NCBI GenBank assembly: GCA_036000645.1
Contig: DASYVA010000215.1
Coordinates: forward strand, 1 to 45,339
Reading direction: 5' to 3'
From: Candidatus Methylomirabilis sp.
GTDB taxonomy: Bacteria; Methylomirabilota; Methylomirabilia; Methylomirabilales; JACPAU01
Length of the DNA: 45,339 nucleotides
Under the pieces are notes generated by a model. That model was not told the origin of the DNA. It did not search any database and saw only the letters and a program-made list of their open reading frames with translations. Made by a program: the position numbers and the translations under genes. Below are positions 1-8,457 of the stretch, piece by piece; within the stretch, counting starts at the first letter, position 1, and each line of letters starts with the position of its first letter.

Positions 1-1612
1 CGTAGGCTCTTTGAAGGACGACGCGATCCTTCCGCAGGTCAATGCCGACGAGCAGGCGGTCCCAGGGAGACATCGTCTCCCGCACGCACCGAACGAATCC
101 CTCCGCCTCCGGTCGCTCGAAGTTGCCCACGTTGGATCCCAGCCAAAGGATCAGTTTCGGGCGATCCGCCTCCACTTTGAGTTGGCGGAGGCCGTCGTGG
201 TATTCGCCGGCAATGGCGGTGATCTCCAGGCCGGGATACCCCTCCACCAATCTCATCGACGTTTCCTCCAGCATCGCGCGGGAGATGTCTATAGGGACGT
301 AGCGCAGGGCTCCGTCCCGCCGGAGGAAGGCCTCGATGAGAAGGCGCGTCTTTGCAGCGCTGCCGCCTCCCAGCTCGACGAGCGTGGTGTCCTTCGGCAA
401 GTGCGAGACGATCTCCGCCGCTCGGGCCTGGAGAATGTCCGTCTCCGTGCGGGTGAGGTAATATTCCGGTAGCTCGCAGATCGCCTCGAAGAGCCGCGAC
501 CCTTCGCGGTCGTAGAAGTAGCGACACGGAAGGCGCTTGGGGTGCGCCCGCAGCCCGGCTTCGACTTCGCGAGCAAAATCAGCCATCTGGATCTCGGCCT
601 CACTCGCGACCAGGGTGAAGCGCTGGTGCGGTGTCGAGTTTCCCGCCGCATTCCTCGGTCCCGCGTGCAGCTCTCGCAGCAGACTCTGCCAACCCTGCCG
701 CTCGCGGGCAGGATCCACGAGAGGGATCAGTCGCTCGCACCATTCTCTCAGGGTGCGGTAGAACGTGGCGTCTGTCTCGGCGCGTGTCAGAAGCGCCGCC
801 AGCGCCTGGGTATCCCCCACAGGAAAGTACCCCGGATACTCTGGGCCCAGGATTCCTATCGAGCCGGGGATCCGAGACGAGAGGACGGGAACCGAGGCAG
901 CGATGGCCTCGGAGATCGCATTGGCACCCCCCTCCAGCTCGGAGCTCAGCACGAGGAGCCGGCAGCGGGCGAGGATCCGGAGCGCCTTCCATCGCGGAAG
1001 CTCCCCGAGCCAGCGATAGCGCGGATTGGAGGCCGTCTCGGCACGGGCCCGTTTCCCCATCTGCTCGCCCAGGGCTGCCCCAAGATGGGTCACCCGGATC
1101 CGCGAGGAGGAGGGCAACAACCGCGCCGCACTCGCGGCCCGGAGCGGGTCCTTCACGGGGCGGAGGTGAGCAAGCACACAGACCTCAAAGAGGTTTTTCG
1201 CGCGTGAAACCCTGCCCGGGGATCTCTTCGCAGACTGATGGATCACCCGAGCCTTGTCGCGGAGGTGCGCCGGCAGCTCGGCGACGCCCAAGGGCTGCAA
1301 GACAATCAGGCGCGAGGCCAGCTCAAGGGATTGCCGCGCCCGATCGCTGGTGCGGATCTCCTCGTAGAGATCCGTCCCCGTCAGCGCCAGGATCAGGGGA
1401 GAGGCGGGGTATTGACGCCGGAACCGTTCCATGGAGGGAAAGCTCCGGCGCGCATGGAGGCCCACCATCACATCGCAACGCCGACCATCGTACTCCTGGG
1501 CGATGACGACGCGGTGACCGAGTTCCCGCAGGATGCCGGCCCACCGGAGCGCTGTCACCCGGTTCCCCTTCCGGGAACCTGCCGGCGCGGGGGTGATAAT
1601 GCAAATGGTCAT
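1..1612 (-). CDS. SenB-type selenosugar synthase fused to EgtD histidine methyltransferase (partial)
   Basis: One uninterrupted frame from ATG at 1612 to the left window edge (537 codons seen; C-terminus missing). I translated it codon by codon and found no stop. Residues 1-315 match the TIGR04348/SenB glycosyltransferase family, which makes a selenosugar from selenophosphate and a UDP-sugar: N-terminal SRKGNRVTALRWAG (13-26), FEVCVLAHLRPVKDP, NPRYRWLGELPRWKALR and SELEGGANAISEA (from 224). A linker (316-342) leads to an EgtD-type SAM methyltransferase domain (N-alpha-trimethylation of histidine to hercynine): FYDREGSRLFEAI, LPEYYLTRTE, SAM-binding ELGGGSAAKTR (413-423) and LILWLGSNVGNFE. About 125 residues of EgtD lie outside the window. 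The start overlaps the stop of the upstream synthase gene (ATGA), so the two are translationally coupled. An internal ATG at 586 could also yield free EgtD. Family calls are strong; actual substrate (Se versus S) is inferred from context. Confidence 0.88.
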   Translation of the reverse strand, partial: MTICIITPAPAGSRKGNRVTALRWAGILRELGHRVVIAQEYDGRRCDVMVGLHARRSFPSMERFRRQYPASPLILALTGTDLYEEIRTSDRARQSLELASRLIVLQPLGVAELPAHLRDKARVIHQSAKRSPGRVSRAKNLFEVCVLAHLRPVKDPLRAASAARLLPSSSRIRVTHLGAALGEQMGKRARAETASNPRYRWLGELPRWKALRILARCRLLVLSSELEGGANAISEAIAASVPVLSSRIPGSIGILGPEYPGYFPVGDTQALAALLTRAETDATFYRTLREWCERLIPLVDPARERQGWQSLLRELHAGPRNAAGNSTPHQRFTLVASEAEIQMADFAREVEAGLRAHPKRLPCRYFYDREGSRLFEAICELPEYYLTRTETDILQARAAEIVSHLPKDTTLVELGGGSAAKTRLLIEAFLRRDGALRYVPIDISRAMLEETSMRLVEGYPGLEITAIAGEYHDGLRQLKVEADRPKLILWLGSNVGNFERPEAEGFVRCVRETMSPWDRLLVGIDLRKDRVVLQRAY

Positions 1613-2937
1613 GACTCAACCGGGCAGGTGCGAAATCCCGCCCACACGTCCCGCCGATCCGGGCTATAGAAGTTGCGCCACGTAGTGCGCAGAAGGCGGG
1701 AACGGGTCGCCCAGCAGCCCCCGCGCAGGACCTTCCGCGTTCCGAACCACGGCGCGGAGTACTCCTTGTACGGATCCGCCACGAACCCCGGATAGGGGTG
1801 AAAGTCGCTGCTGGTCCACTCCCACACATTGCCGATCATCTGCCGGCAGCCGAAGGGGCTGTCGCCGGCAGGAAGGAATCCCACGTCCAGGCAGCCCATC
1901 GCCTGCCAGTCGAGATTGGCGCGCTCCGGGCGGGGAGGATCATCGCCCCAGGGGAAACGCCGCTTCCGCGGGGAGAGGCCCCGGCTCTCCTGGCCAGCCT
2001 CCGCAGCGGCTGCGACCTCCCACTCGGCTTCGGTGGGCAGTCGGCGGCCTGCCCAGCGGCAGTAGGCCTCCGCCTCGTACCAGTTCACGTGGATGACCGG
2101 ACGGTCGGGTTCCAGTGGAACCCACGTGTCGAAATGCCGGCGCAGCCAGCCGCCGTCGGATACGCGCTGCCAGTAGACCGGATGCCCCGCGCTGCCTCCT
2201 TCACGCCAGCGCCAGCCATCCTCACTCCACAGCTCGCGTCGACGATACCCGGCATCCCCCACGAACTCTGCGAACTCGGCCTGGGTCACGGGCGCACGTG
2301 CGAGGGCGAAGGGCTTCACCTCGACCGGGTGCGCCCACTTTTCATTGTCGAATACGAACGGCTCCTCCGGCGTGGCGCCCAGCAGAAACGTGCCGCCGGG
2401 GATATCGGCGTCGCCTGGCAGTGACCCGCCGCGACCGGCTGGCGCTCGCCCGGGGGCTGGGGACACGCGCGGCGGCGGATACCCCAGGGTCTGCCGGGTG
2501 TAGGTAAATGCCTCGGTGTGCATGTCCTCGTGGAAGACGGACAGGAGGACGAAATAGATCTCTTGATCCTCCGGCTCGGGCCGCCGCAGCCCTTCCAGGA
2601 CCCGGTCCCGCACTTCGCGCATATACGATAGCGTCTCCTCGCGCGACGGCAAGGGCAGATTCCACCGCGTATCATGGGGGATTGCCGCAGAGTCGTACAG
2701 GGCGTCCCCGTCCTTCCGAATCGGCTCTTGGCGGCCCACAGACCTCAGGACCCACTTCTCCTGGAACCATGCCACGTGCCCGATCTCCCAGAGGAAGGGA
2801 TTGACGATGGCCAGGCGCGGACCCAGAAGCTGATCGTCGGCGAGATCAGCGACCAGCTCGAAGGTCCGCTCCCGGGCGTCTCGGACCCACTCGGCGAGCT
2901 GGGCAGCCGTCAGGAGAGATTTTCTTGATCGAGCCAT
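1609..2937 (-). CDS. senA: SenA/EgtB-type selenoneine or ergothioneine synthase
   Basis: A 442-residue non-haem iron sulfoxide/selenoxide synthase. An N-terminal DinB-like four-helix region supplies the three-histidine iron site: H54 (EIGHVAWF) and H136/H140 in FHEDMHTE, spaced as in EgtB (H51, H134, H138 in the characterised mycobacterial enzyme). The C-terminal half is a formylglycine-generating-enzyme-like domain (GGTFLLGAT, RPVIHVNWYEAEAYCRWAGRRLPTEAEWE, QMIGNVWEWT, VLRGGCWATR). EgtB joins a cysteine-derived thiol to hercynine; SenA joins a selenosugar. I favour SenA because the next gene, overlapping by 4 bases, starts with a SenB domain and includes EgtD; sequence alone does not exclude EgtB. 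Start ATG has GAAGGAG about 8 bases upstream. No SelD/SenC or EgtC/EgtA is visible, but the operon continues beyond the left edge. Confidence 0.82.
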   Translation of the reverse strand: MARSRKSLLTAAQLAEWVRDARERTFELVADLADDQLLGPRLAIVNPFLWEIGHVAWFQEKWVLRSVGRQEPIRKDGDALYDSAAIPHDTRWNLPLPSREETLSYMREVRDRVLEGLRRPEPEDQEIYFVLLSVFHEDMHTEAFTYTRQTLGYPPPRVSPAPGRAPAGRGGSLPGDADIPGGTFLLGATPEEPFVFDNEKWAHPVEVKPFALARAPVTQAEFAEFVGDAGYRRRELWSEDGWRWREGGSAGHPVYWQRVSDGGWLRRHFDTWVPLEPDRPVIHVNWYEAEAYCRWAGRRLPTEAEWEVAAAAEAGQESRGLSPRKRRFPWGDDPPRPERANLDWQAMGCLDVGFLPAGDSPFGCRQMIGNVWEWTSSDFHPYPGFVADPYKEYSAPWFGTRKVLRGGCWATRSRLLRTTWRNFYSPDRRDVWAGFRTCPVES

Positions 2938-3112
2938 GCGCCACGTCTCCTTCGACGTCCGGCCAGTCCATCCGTCCGCCCCGGGCCCGCCAGCCCCCGC
3001 TCCCCTTTCTCCGGGCCCCCAGCGACCCGTCGATATCGGAATGGTCCGACGGCGTGACCCGGGCAGCCAGGCGGCGGGGGTGAAGCATCCCGCCGTGAGG
3101 AGGCCCCGCGGC

Positions 3113-3712
3113 TCACCAGCGCAGGATCAGGGGAAGGAGGACGGGCACCAGGAGCGTGAGGCAGGTCCCCTGCAGGAGGGCCACCGCGGTCAGCTCCCCC
3201 CGGGTCACGCGGGCGACGACGGGGAGGGTGACGTCCATCGTGGTGGCCCCGCCGGTCGAAACGGCGGGCAGCCCCCCCAGGGTGCGGGCCAGCACGGGCA
3301 TGCTGAGGATGGCGATCAGCTCCCGGGCCGCGTTGGCCAGGAACCCCAGGGCGCCCAGCTCCGCGCTGTGGATGCGCGTCAACAGGATCCCCGACAGACT
3401 GTACCAACCGAACCCCGCCCCGACGGCGGCTGCCTCCTGCAGGGGCATCCGGATGACCGCGCCGGCGAGCATCGCCCCGGCCACGCTGAAGAGCGCCACG
3501 CCGGCCGGCAGGAGGAGCACCCGCCAGCCCAGGCGGCGCAGGGCCTCCCACGCCTCCCGCCTCCGTCCCACGTCGATTCCCGCCAGCACCAGGACCGCCA
3601 GCAGCGCGACCTCGATGACCGTCTCCACCCGCCCCACGTAGACGCGGGGCAGCAGGCCGCTCGCGCCCGCCGCGATGCCGGCCAGGATCGAGCCGACGAT
3701 AAGCAGGGTCAC
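3113..3712 (-). CDS. lysO: LysO lysine exporter, C-terminal half (separate gene)
   Basis: Membrane protein of 199 residues matching the C-terminal half of LysO (DUF340/YbjE family, lysine efflux). It is almost entirely hydrophobic helices and carries the family hallmark GFGWYSLSG (100-108), followed by LGFLANAARELIAILSMP and STGGATTMDVTLP. I start it at GTG 3712, which overlaps the stop of the N-terminal half by four bases (GTGA). E. coli LysO is one chain of about 300 residues, so here the protein is encoded as two coupled genes in different frames. This could be a genuine split or a one-base change in an originally single gene; the tidy GTGA overlap favours a genuine split. The substrate call is by family only. 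Confidence 0.82.
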   Translation of the reverse strand: MTLLIVGSILAGIAAGASGLLPRVYVGRVETVIEVALLAVLVLAGIDVGRRREAWEALRRLGWRVLLLPAGVALFSVAGAMLAGAVIRMPLQEAAAVGAGFGWYSLSGILLTRIHSAELGALGFLANAARELIAILSMPVLARTLGGLPAVSTGGATTMDVTLPVVARVTRGELTAVALLQGTCLTLLVPVLLPLILRW

Positions 3713-3975
3713 CGGCTCCTCCACTGCTGCAGGAGCCACGCCGCCAGGACGCTCCCCAGGACCGCACCCGCCGCCAGCAGGGCGGACTTCAGCCCCAGGG
3801 CCGGGAGGCTCCCCACGATCTGCGGGTTGGTCCCGATGCTCACGCCCATGGAGAAGAGGAGGACGGCGAGGCCGGCGACCATGAGGCGCTCCACCCAGGG
3901 GAGGAGGGGGCGCGGCACACGGTCGAGGGCACCCAGAAGACAGCCCAGGAGAACTGCGCCGAGGATCAGGAGCAT
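3709..3975 (-). CDS. lysO: LysO lysine exporter, N-terminal half (separate gene)
   Basis: An 88-residue protein with three predicted membrane helices: LLILGAVLLGCLLG, LMVAGLAVLLFSMGVSIG and a C-terminal ALGLKSALLAAGAVLGSVLAAWLL. It matches the N-terminal third of LysO (DUF340), including the SMGVSIG..P stretch. It is followed at once by the C-terminal half, and both would be needed for transport. It is transcribed divergently from the SEC-C gene at 4092; the 116 bases between them must hold both promoters. Confidence 0.8.
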   Translation of the reverse strand: MLLILGAVLLGCLLGALDRVPRPLLPWVERLMVAGLAVLLFSMGVSIGTNPQIVGSLPALGLKSALLAAGAVLGSVLAAWLLQQWRSR

Positions 3976-4055
3976 GCGGAGAACCTCGCCCGCGGGGAGG
4001 CGCGAGCACCCGGTTTTTGTACCACACTTCGCGCGGAGCGCCTATCCGAAATCGG

Positions 4056-4085
4056 CTGGACGGGGGGACGACCCGCCGCTACACT
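4056..4085 (+). promoter_or_regulatory. Candidate promoter giving a leaderless SEC-C transcript
   Basis: A TACACT -10-like hexamer (4080-4085) ends six bases before the ATG at 4092, with a weak CTGGAC (4056-4061) 18 bases upstream. Transcription from this -10 would start at or next to the A of the ATG, and no ribosome-binding site precedes that ATG. The -35 is poor, so this is only a candidate. Confidence 0.35.
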
Positions 4086-4091
4086 CCCTGC

Positions 4092-5000
4092 ATGCGGCTC
4101 GTTCCCCTCGGCCCGATCCCCTACGACGGTCCCGAGTTCCCCGGCCTCTCCGCCGAGCAGTACGGCCTCGAGGGACCCTCGGAGCCCCTGGCCCGCCTCA
4201 CCCGAAATCTGATGGAGCGGATCGGCCAGGGGAAGGAGCGGAATCTCCTCCTGGTGGACGCGCGGCCGTTCCGCGCGGCCGGGGCCGATCCCGGGCGGTC
4301 CGCCCTGGTGACGCCGGGGGGGCTCTGGATCCTGCTCGCGCCCGAGGGCGCCACCGAGTTCGGCCTGGCCCGGGAGATCGTCCCGTTCCTGTACCACTTC
4401 CACCTGCCCACCCCCAGCCGGACGCTCCAGGGAGCCAAGCAGGCCGCCCTCGTGATCGTCGAGGACTGGCTGCTCGCCCGCGCGGCCGAGGGGAAGGCGC
4501 TCGACCTCGGCTTCGCCCGCGAGGAGTGGGCGCAGGGCCTCCTCCGGGGGGAGCCCGGCGACTTCCCCGAGCCTCCTGAGGTGACCCTCGCCCCGGAGGA
4601 CCAGGTCCGGCTGGCTCTGACCCTGACCGCCTGCCTGCTCGCGGAGCCGGAGGTCGCCGTGGACGGGCGCATCCTCCCCGAGACCCAGGCGGCCTTCGCC
4701 GACCGGCTCCGCACGGCCCGCCGGGACTTCCCGGGGGCCTTCGAGATCGCCCACGAGGCGGCGCATCTCCTGCGCGAGATCGGCCTGGAGAGCGAGGAGG
4801 GCCTCCTGGAAGCCTTCCTGGCCCTCCTCACCCGCACCCCGCTGCTCGCGCCCCTGGAGCTGGAGGCGGTCCTGAAGCGCACGGGACTGCACCTCCGGTC
4901 CCTCCCCCCGGCGCGGCCGGCCGGCCTCCCCCGTCCCGGCCGCAACGCTCCCTGCCCCTGCGGCAGCGGCAAGAAGTTCAAGCACTGCTGCGGCCCCTGA
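4092..5000 (+). CDS. SEC-C motif protein of unknown function
   Basis: A 302-residue soluble protein with no recognised domain except a C-terminal SEC-C zinc motif, CPCGSGKKFKHCC, which ends two residues before the stop. The same motif closes SecA and many unrelated bacterial proteins, where it binds zinc. The N-terminal 280 residues are acidic and leucine-rich with no membrane segment or signal peptide; I do not recognise a catalytic motif. An in-frame ATG at 4017 exists, but residues between it and 4092 look non-coding, so I start at 4092. No clear Shine-Dalgarno precedes this start (see the promoter entry for possible leaderless expression). It stands alone between the lysO genes and a liv operon on the other strand. 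Confidence 0.75.
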   Translation: MRLVPLGPIPYDGPEFPGLSAEQYGLEGPSEPLARLTRNLMERIGQGKERNLLLVDARPFRAAGADPGRSALVTPGGLWILLAPEGATEFGLAREIVPFLYHFHLPTPSRTLQGAKQAALVIVEDWLLARAAEGKALDLGFAREEWAQGLLRGEPGDFPEPPEVTLAPEDQVRLALTLTACLLAEPEVAVDGRILPETQAAFADRLRTARRDFPGAFEIAHEAAHLLREIGLESEEGLLEAFLALLTRTPLLAPLELEAVLKRTGLHLRSLPPARPAGLPRPGRNAPCPCGSGKKFKHCCGP

Positions 5001-5157
5001 AGGGTGCCCCAACGTTCGGTGCGTTGCGCGCCCGCACGGGATGCAGCGGGCCGCGATGGGTCCGCCCCGTCCGGCGCCCAGGTGGCGCAGGAGAGAGGGC
5101 AAGTCGCGACGGGGTTCGGCAGGGCCAAACCGGAAGGGATCCGGGGGAGGACCGGGC

Positions 5158-5865
5158 TCAGAGCTGCTCGATCGCCACGGCCCGGACGGGTGAACCCGTG
5201 GCCCCCTTCACGTGGAGCGGCAAGGCAGAGAATTCGAACCGCTTGGTGCGAATCCGGTCCAGGTTGACCAGGTTCTCAACGATGAGCACCTCGCGCGACG
5301 GGTGGAGGAGCAGCAGGTGGCCGGGGCTGTCCATGTTCCCGTACTCCTCCAAGAGGGCCCCCTCGAGGTTGGGCAGGTCGAGCCCGACCAGTTTCACCCC
5401 TTGCCCCAGCATCCACTCGCACGCGTCGGCCGTGAAGGCCCGGGCCTGGAGAAACTCCGCCATCGGCTCTCCCCAGCCCTTGGCCCAGGTCCGGACCAAC
5501 AGGATGTCTCCCCGCTTCACCTGGACCTTCTGGTCCCGCGCCGCCGCCTCGAGGAGAGCGCGGTCCACCGGGTTGGTCGGGGCCTTGAAGCTGACGTCGA
5601 TCAGAACCGCTTCTCCCATGAACTTCTCGAGGGGGAACTCGTCGATCGTCCGTCCCCGCGGGGCGCGGAACTGGCCGTCGTAAAAATGGTAGGTGGAGTC
5701 CACGTGCGTGCCGCAGTGGTCCTCGAGGATGAGGAGCTTCGTCGTGAAGCCGAGGCGGAAGGTCCCCGCACTCATGCAGGGAAGCATCGTGAAGGGGGGT
5801 TTGACGTCCCAGGTCCTGAGGCCCTCCGTCAGGCGGAGTCCCAGGTCCACGATCTGTCGGCTCAT
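5158..5865 (-). CDS. Cyclase-family (kynurenine formamidase-like) hydrolase
   Basis: A 235-residue protein of the PF04199 metal-dependent hydrolase family, which includes KynB-type arylformamidases and isatin hydrolase. The metal-binding signature HCGTHVDSTYHF is near residue 50, and later features include ILLVRTWAKGW and the C-terminal HVKGATGSPVRAVAI that is typical of the family. The start overlaps the stop of the upstream LivF gene by four bases (ATGA), so it is the last gene of the liv operon. This suggests that the enzyme processes the imported compound, but the substrate cannot be read from sequence. A second, distant paralogue lies at 14388-15200. Confidence 0.85.
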   Translation of the reverse strand: MSRQIVDLGLRLTEGLRTWDVKPPFTMLPCMSAGTFRLGFTTKLLILEDHCGTHVDSTYHFYDGQFRAPRGRTIDEFPLEKFMGEAVLIDVSFKAPTNPVDRALLEAAARDQKVQVKRGDILLVRTWAKGWGEPMAEFLQARAFTADACEWMLGQGVKLVGLDLPNLEGALLEEYGNMDSPGHLLLLHPSREVLIVENLVNLDRIRTKRFEFSALPLHVKGATGSPVRAVAIEQL

Positions 5866-6602
5866 TCGGTCTCCCTCTGCCCGGTGGGCGTCTCCCCGAG
5901 GTATGCCGCCCGCACCTCGGCGTTCTCCCGCAAATCCTCCGGGGGTCCCTCCAGGACGATCTCCCCCGTCTGCAGAACATACGCGCGGTTCGCGACCGCC
6001 AGGGCCATGTTGACATTCTGCTCGACGAGCAGGACCGCGGTCCCCAGCCGCCGGATCTCCCGAATGGCGTGGAAGATCTCCCGAACCAGGAGTGGCGCCA
6101 GCCCCATGGACGGCTCGTCGAGCAGCATCAGCCGCGGGCGCGCCATGATCCCCCGGGCCACCGCCAGCATCTGTTGCTCACCCCCCGAGAGGGTCCCGCC
6201 GCGCTGCCCCCGTCGCTCGGCAAGCCGCGGGAAGAGCTGAGAGACCTGCTCCAGATCCGCTCGCACCTCCCCGCGGTCGCGGCGCCACCACGCCGCCAGA
6301 TCGAGATTCTCCTGGACGGTGAGGTTCCCGAAAATGACTCGTCCCTCGGGAACGTGGACGAGCCCCCTCCGCACCCGGCGATGCGCGGCGATGGTGTGCA
6401 GGTCCCGTCCTCCGTATCGCACGGAGCCCCCCCGCGCCGGAACCAACCCCGAGATGGTCCGGAGGGTGGTGGTCTTCCCGGCTCCGTTGGCTCCGATGAG
6501 CGTGACGATCTCTCCTTCCTCGACGGTGAAGGAGATGCCGCGGAGCGCCCGGACGGCCCCGTATCGGACCTCCAGCTCGGCGATTTCGAGAAGGGGCGGC
6601 AT
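5862..6602 (-). CDS. livF: Branched-chain amino acid-type ABC transporter ATPase LivF
   Basis: A 246-residue ATP-binding subunit of the LivF branch. Walker A GANGAGKTT, signature LSGGEQQMLAVARGIM, Walker B RLMLLDEPSMGLAP and the LivF-typical VLLVEQNV are all intact. It pairs with the LivG ATPase immediately upstream (13-base gap) to energise the LivH-LivM permease. The gene ends in a four-base overlap with the cyclase-family gene. liv-type systems carry amino acids, amides, urea and aromatic acids, so the substrate is open. Confidence 0.92.
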   Translation of the reverse strand: MPPLLEIAELEVRYGAVRALRGISFTVEEGEIVTLIGANGAGKTTTLRTISGLVPARGGSVRYGGRDLHTIAAHRRVRRGLVHVPEGRVIFGNLTVQENLDLAAWWRRDRGEVRADLEQVSQLFPRLAERRGQRGGTLSGGEQQMLAVARGIMARPRLMLLDEPSMGLAPLLVREIFHAIREIRRLGTAVLLVEQNVNMALAVANRAYVLQTGEIVLEGPPEDLRENAEVRAAYLGETPTGQRETE

Positions 6603-6615
6603 CAGCCCGCTCTCC

Positions 6616-7380
6616 TCAGTGGCTCACCGGTTCGCCGAGGTAGGCTTCCAGGACCCTCGGGTCCCGCTGAATGGCCCCCGGGTCCCCCTCGGCAATCTTC
6701 ACCCCGAAGTCGAGAACCGCAATCCGCTGGCAGATCCCCATGACCACCTGCATATGATGCTCGATCAGCAGGATGGTCAGCCCGAACTGCTCGCGGATCT
6801 GGGTGATGAGACGCATGATCCCCGCCACCTCGGCCGGGTTCATGCCGGCTGCGGGTTCATCCAGCAGGAGCAGCCCCGGCCCCCCCGCCAGGGCGCGGGC
6901 AATCTCCAGCCGGCGCTGCTCCCCGTAGGGGAGGCTCCCGGCCTTCTCGTGCCGGCGACCCGAGAGTCCGAGAACGGACAGGAGATCGGCCGCCTCCTCG
7001 GTGATCCGCCGTTCCCCCCTTCGAAAGCGACGGGTCCGAAGGACGGCATCGAGCACGCCGTACCCCCGCTGGGCGTGACGGGCGACTTCGACGTTCTCGA
7101 GCACGCTGAGCTCCTCGAACAGCCGGACCGCCTGAAAGGTGCGCGAGACGCCCCGGGCGGCCACCTCATACGGGACCAGGCCGACGAGGCTCCTGCCGTC
7201 CAGCTCGATCGTTCCGCTGGTCGGCTGATAGATTCCCGAGATCACGTTGAAGGCGGTGGTCTTCCCGGCGCCGTTGGGGCCGATGAGACCGACGAGCTCC
7301 CCCTTGCCCACCTCCAGGTCGAAATCCCTGAGGGCGATCAGCCCGTCAAAGGACATGCTGAGATTTGTGATCCGTAACAT
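6616..7380 (-). CDS. livG: Branched-chain amino acid-type ABC transporter ATPase LivG
   Basis: A 254-residue LivG-type ATPase. It has Walker A GPNGAGKTT, the LivG GVSRTFQAVRLFEELSVLENV stretch, signature SLPYGEQRRLEIARAL, Walker B LLLLDEPAAGMNP and H-loop LLIEHHMQVVM. The C-terminal IQRDPRVLEAYLGE is the usual LivG ending. Its ATG (7380) lies 35 bases inside the 3' end of livM, so the genes are coupled. Confidence 0.92.
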   Translation of the reverse strand: MLRITNLSMSFDGLIALRDFDLEVGKGELVGLIGPNGAGKTTAFNVISGIYQPTSGTIELDGRSLVGLVPYEVAARGVSRTFQAVRLFEELSVLENVEVARHAQRGYGVLDAVLRTRRFRRGERRITEEAADLLSVLGLSGRRHEKAGSLPYGEQRRLEIARALAGGPGLLLLDEPAAGMNPAEVAGIMRLITQIREQFGLTILLIEHHMQVVMGICQRIAVLDFGVKIAEGDPGAIQRDPRVLEAYLGEPVSH

Positions 7381-8455
7381 CCGTGACCTCGGGCAGTCCC
7401 TTCTCCGGCGCTGCCAGGAAGGGAAACTCCCGGTTGCCCATCAGCCCGGAGGGCCACCACAACATCAGCCCAATCAGGAGCAGCGGGTAGACCACCAGTC
7501 GCCACTGCTCGAATCCCACCACTCTCAGGAACTCCGGCAGGACGGTCAGGCTCCCGGCGGAGATGATCGATCCCGAGAGACTTGCAATGCCCCCCGCATA
7601 CAGGAAGATGAGGTAGTCGATGGACTTGAGAAAACTGAAGTTGTCCGGATGCAGGAACCGGATGACGAAGGCAAAGAGTCCCCCGCCGACTCCCGCGAGG
7701 AATCCGCTGAGGGCGAAGGCGAGGACCTTGACCCGGGTGCTGTCGACGCCCACCACCTCTGCCGCGATCTCGTTGCCCCGCACGCTGAGGCACGCTCGGC
7801 CGTAGGAAGAATAGACGATATTGCGCGCCACAACCACCGTCACGGCCGTGAGCACAAACACGAGGGTGAACAGGATCGGGATGGTCCACCCGCCCACCGC
7901 CAGACTGTCGAACTTCGGAAACCCTCCAAAGCCCCGCGGGCCTCCGATCCCCTCGATCGGCCCGGCCAGACCGCTCAACCCCCAACTCCTCAGCGTGGCA
8001 GCCGTCTCGTCCGAGGAACGAATGACCGACCGAACGACCTCGCCGAACGCCAGGGTGACGATGGCCAGGTAGTCCCCTTTCAGGCGGAGGGAGGGGAGGC
8101 CGATGAGGTAGCCGACCGCGCCGGCCGCACTGCCGGCGATCAGGAGCAGGGCCAGGAAGGCGGAGAGCTGGTAGGCGAGGGGGAGGGTCTCCAACGGGAT
8201 CACGAGTTTCGCGAGCATCGCGGTCAGGTAGGCGCCAATCGCCATGAAGCCCGCCTGCCCGATCGAAAATTGGCCCGTAAACCCATTGATGAGGTTGAGG
8301 CCGATGGTGACGATGATATTGATTCCCGCGAGCATCAACACCTGCAGATAGTAGTCGGTGATCCAGTGCACGTCGACGCCCAGGTCGCCATGGGAAAAGA
8401 GGATGACGCCATACAACGCTCCTGCCCCGATCAGCGCGGTGCCGCCCCGTCGCAC
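7346..8455 (-). CDS. livM: Branched-chain amino acid-type ABC permease LivM
   Basis: A 369-residue multi-pass inner-membrane permease. The LivM core is clear: GFTGQFSIGQAGFMAIGAYLTA, SLRLKGDYLAIVTLAFGEVVR, GLSGLAGP, SVRGNEIAAEVVGV and SGFLAGVGGGLFAFV. I start it at GTG 8455, three bases after the livH stop; there is no ATG before the conserved region. The last 35 bases overlap livG. Confidence 0.88.
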   Translation of the reverse strand: MRRGGTALIGAGALYGVILFSHGDLGVDVHWITDYYLQVLMLAGINIIVTIGLNLINGFTGQFSIGQAGFMAIGAYLTAMLAKLVIPLETLPLAYQLSAFLALLLIAGSAAGAVGYLIGLPSLRLKGDYLAIVTLAFGEVVRSVIRSSDETAATLRSWGLSGLAGPIEGIGGPRGFGGFPKFDSLAVGGWTIPILFTLVFVLTAVTVVVARNIVYSSYGRACLSVRGNEIAAEVVGVDSTRVKVLAFALSGFLAGVGGGLFAFVIRFLHPDNFSFLKSIDYLIFLYAGGIASLSGSIISAGSLTVLPEFLRVVGFEQWRLVVYPLLLIGLMLWWPSGLMGNREFPFLAAPEKGLPEVTDVTDHKSQHVL

Positions 8456-8457
8456 GG

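Noticed and set aside
11-1669. Plus-strand open frames antisense to the SenB-EgtD gene
   Set aside because: They are Arg/Pro/Ser-rich with no family resemblance, as expected for shadows in GC-rich DNA; the minus frame holds a continuous recognisable protein.
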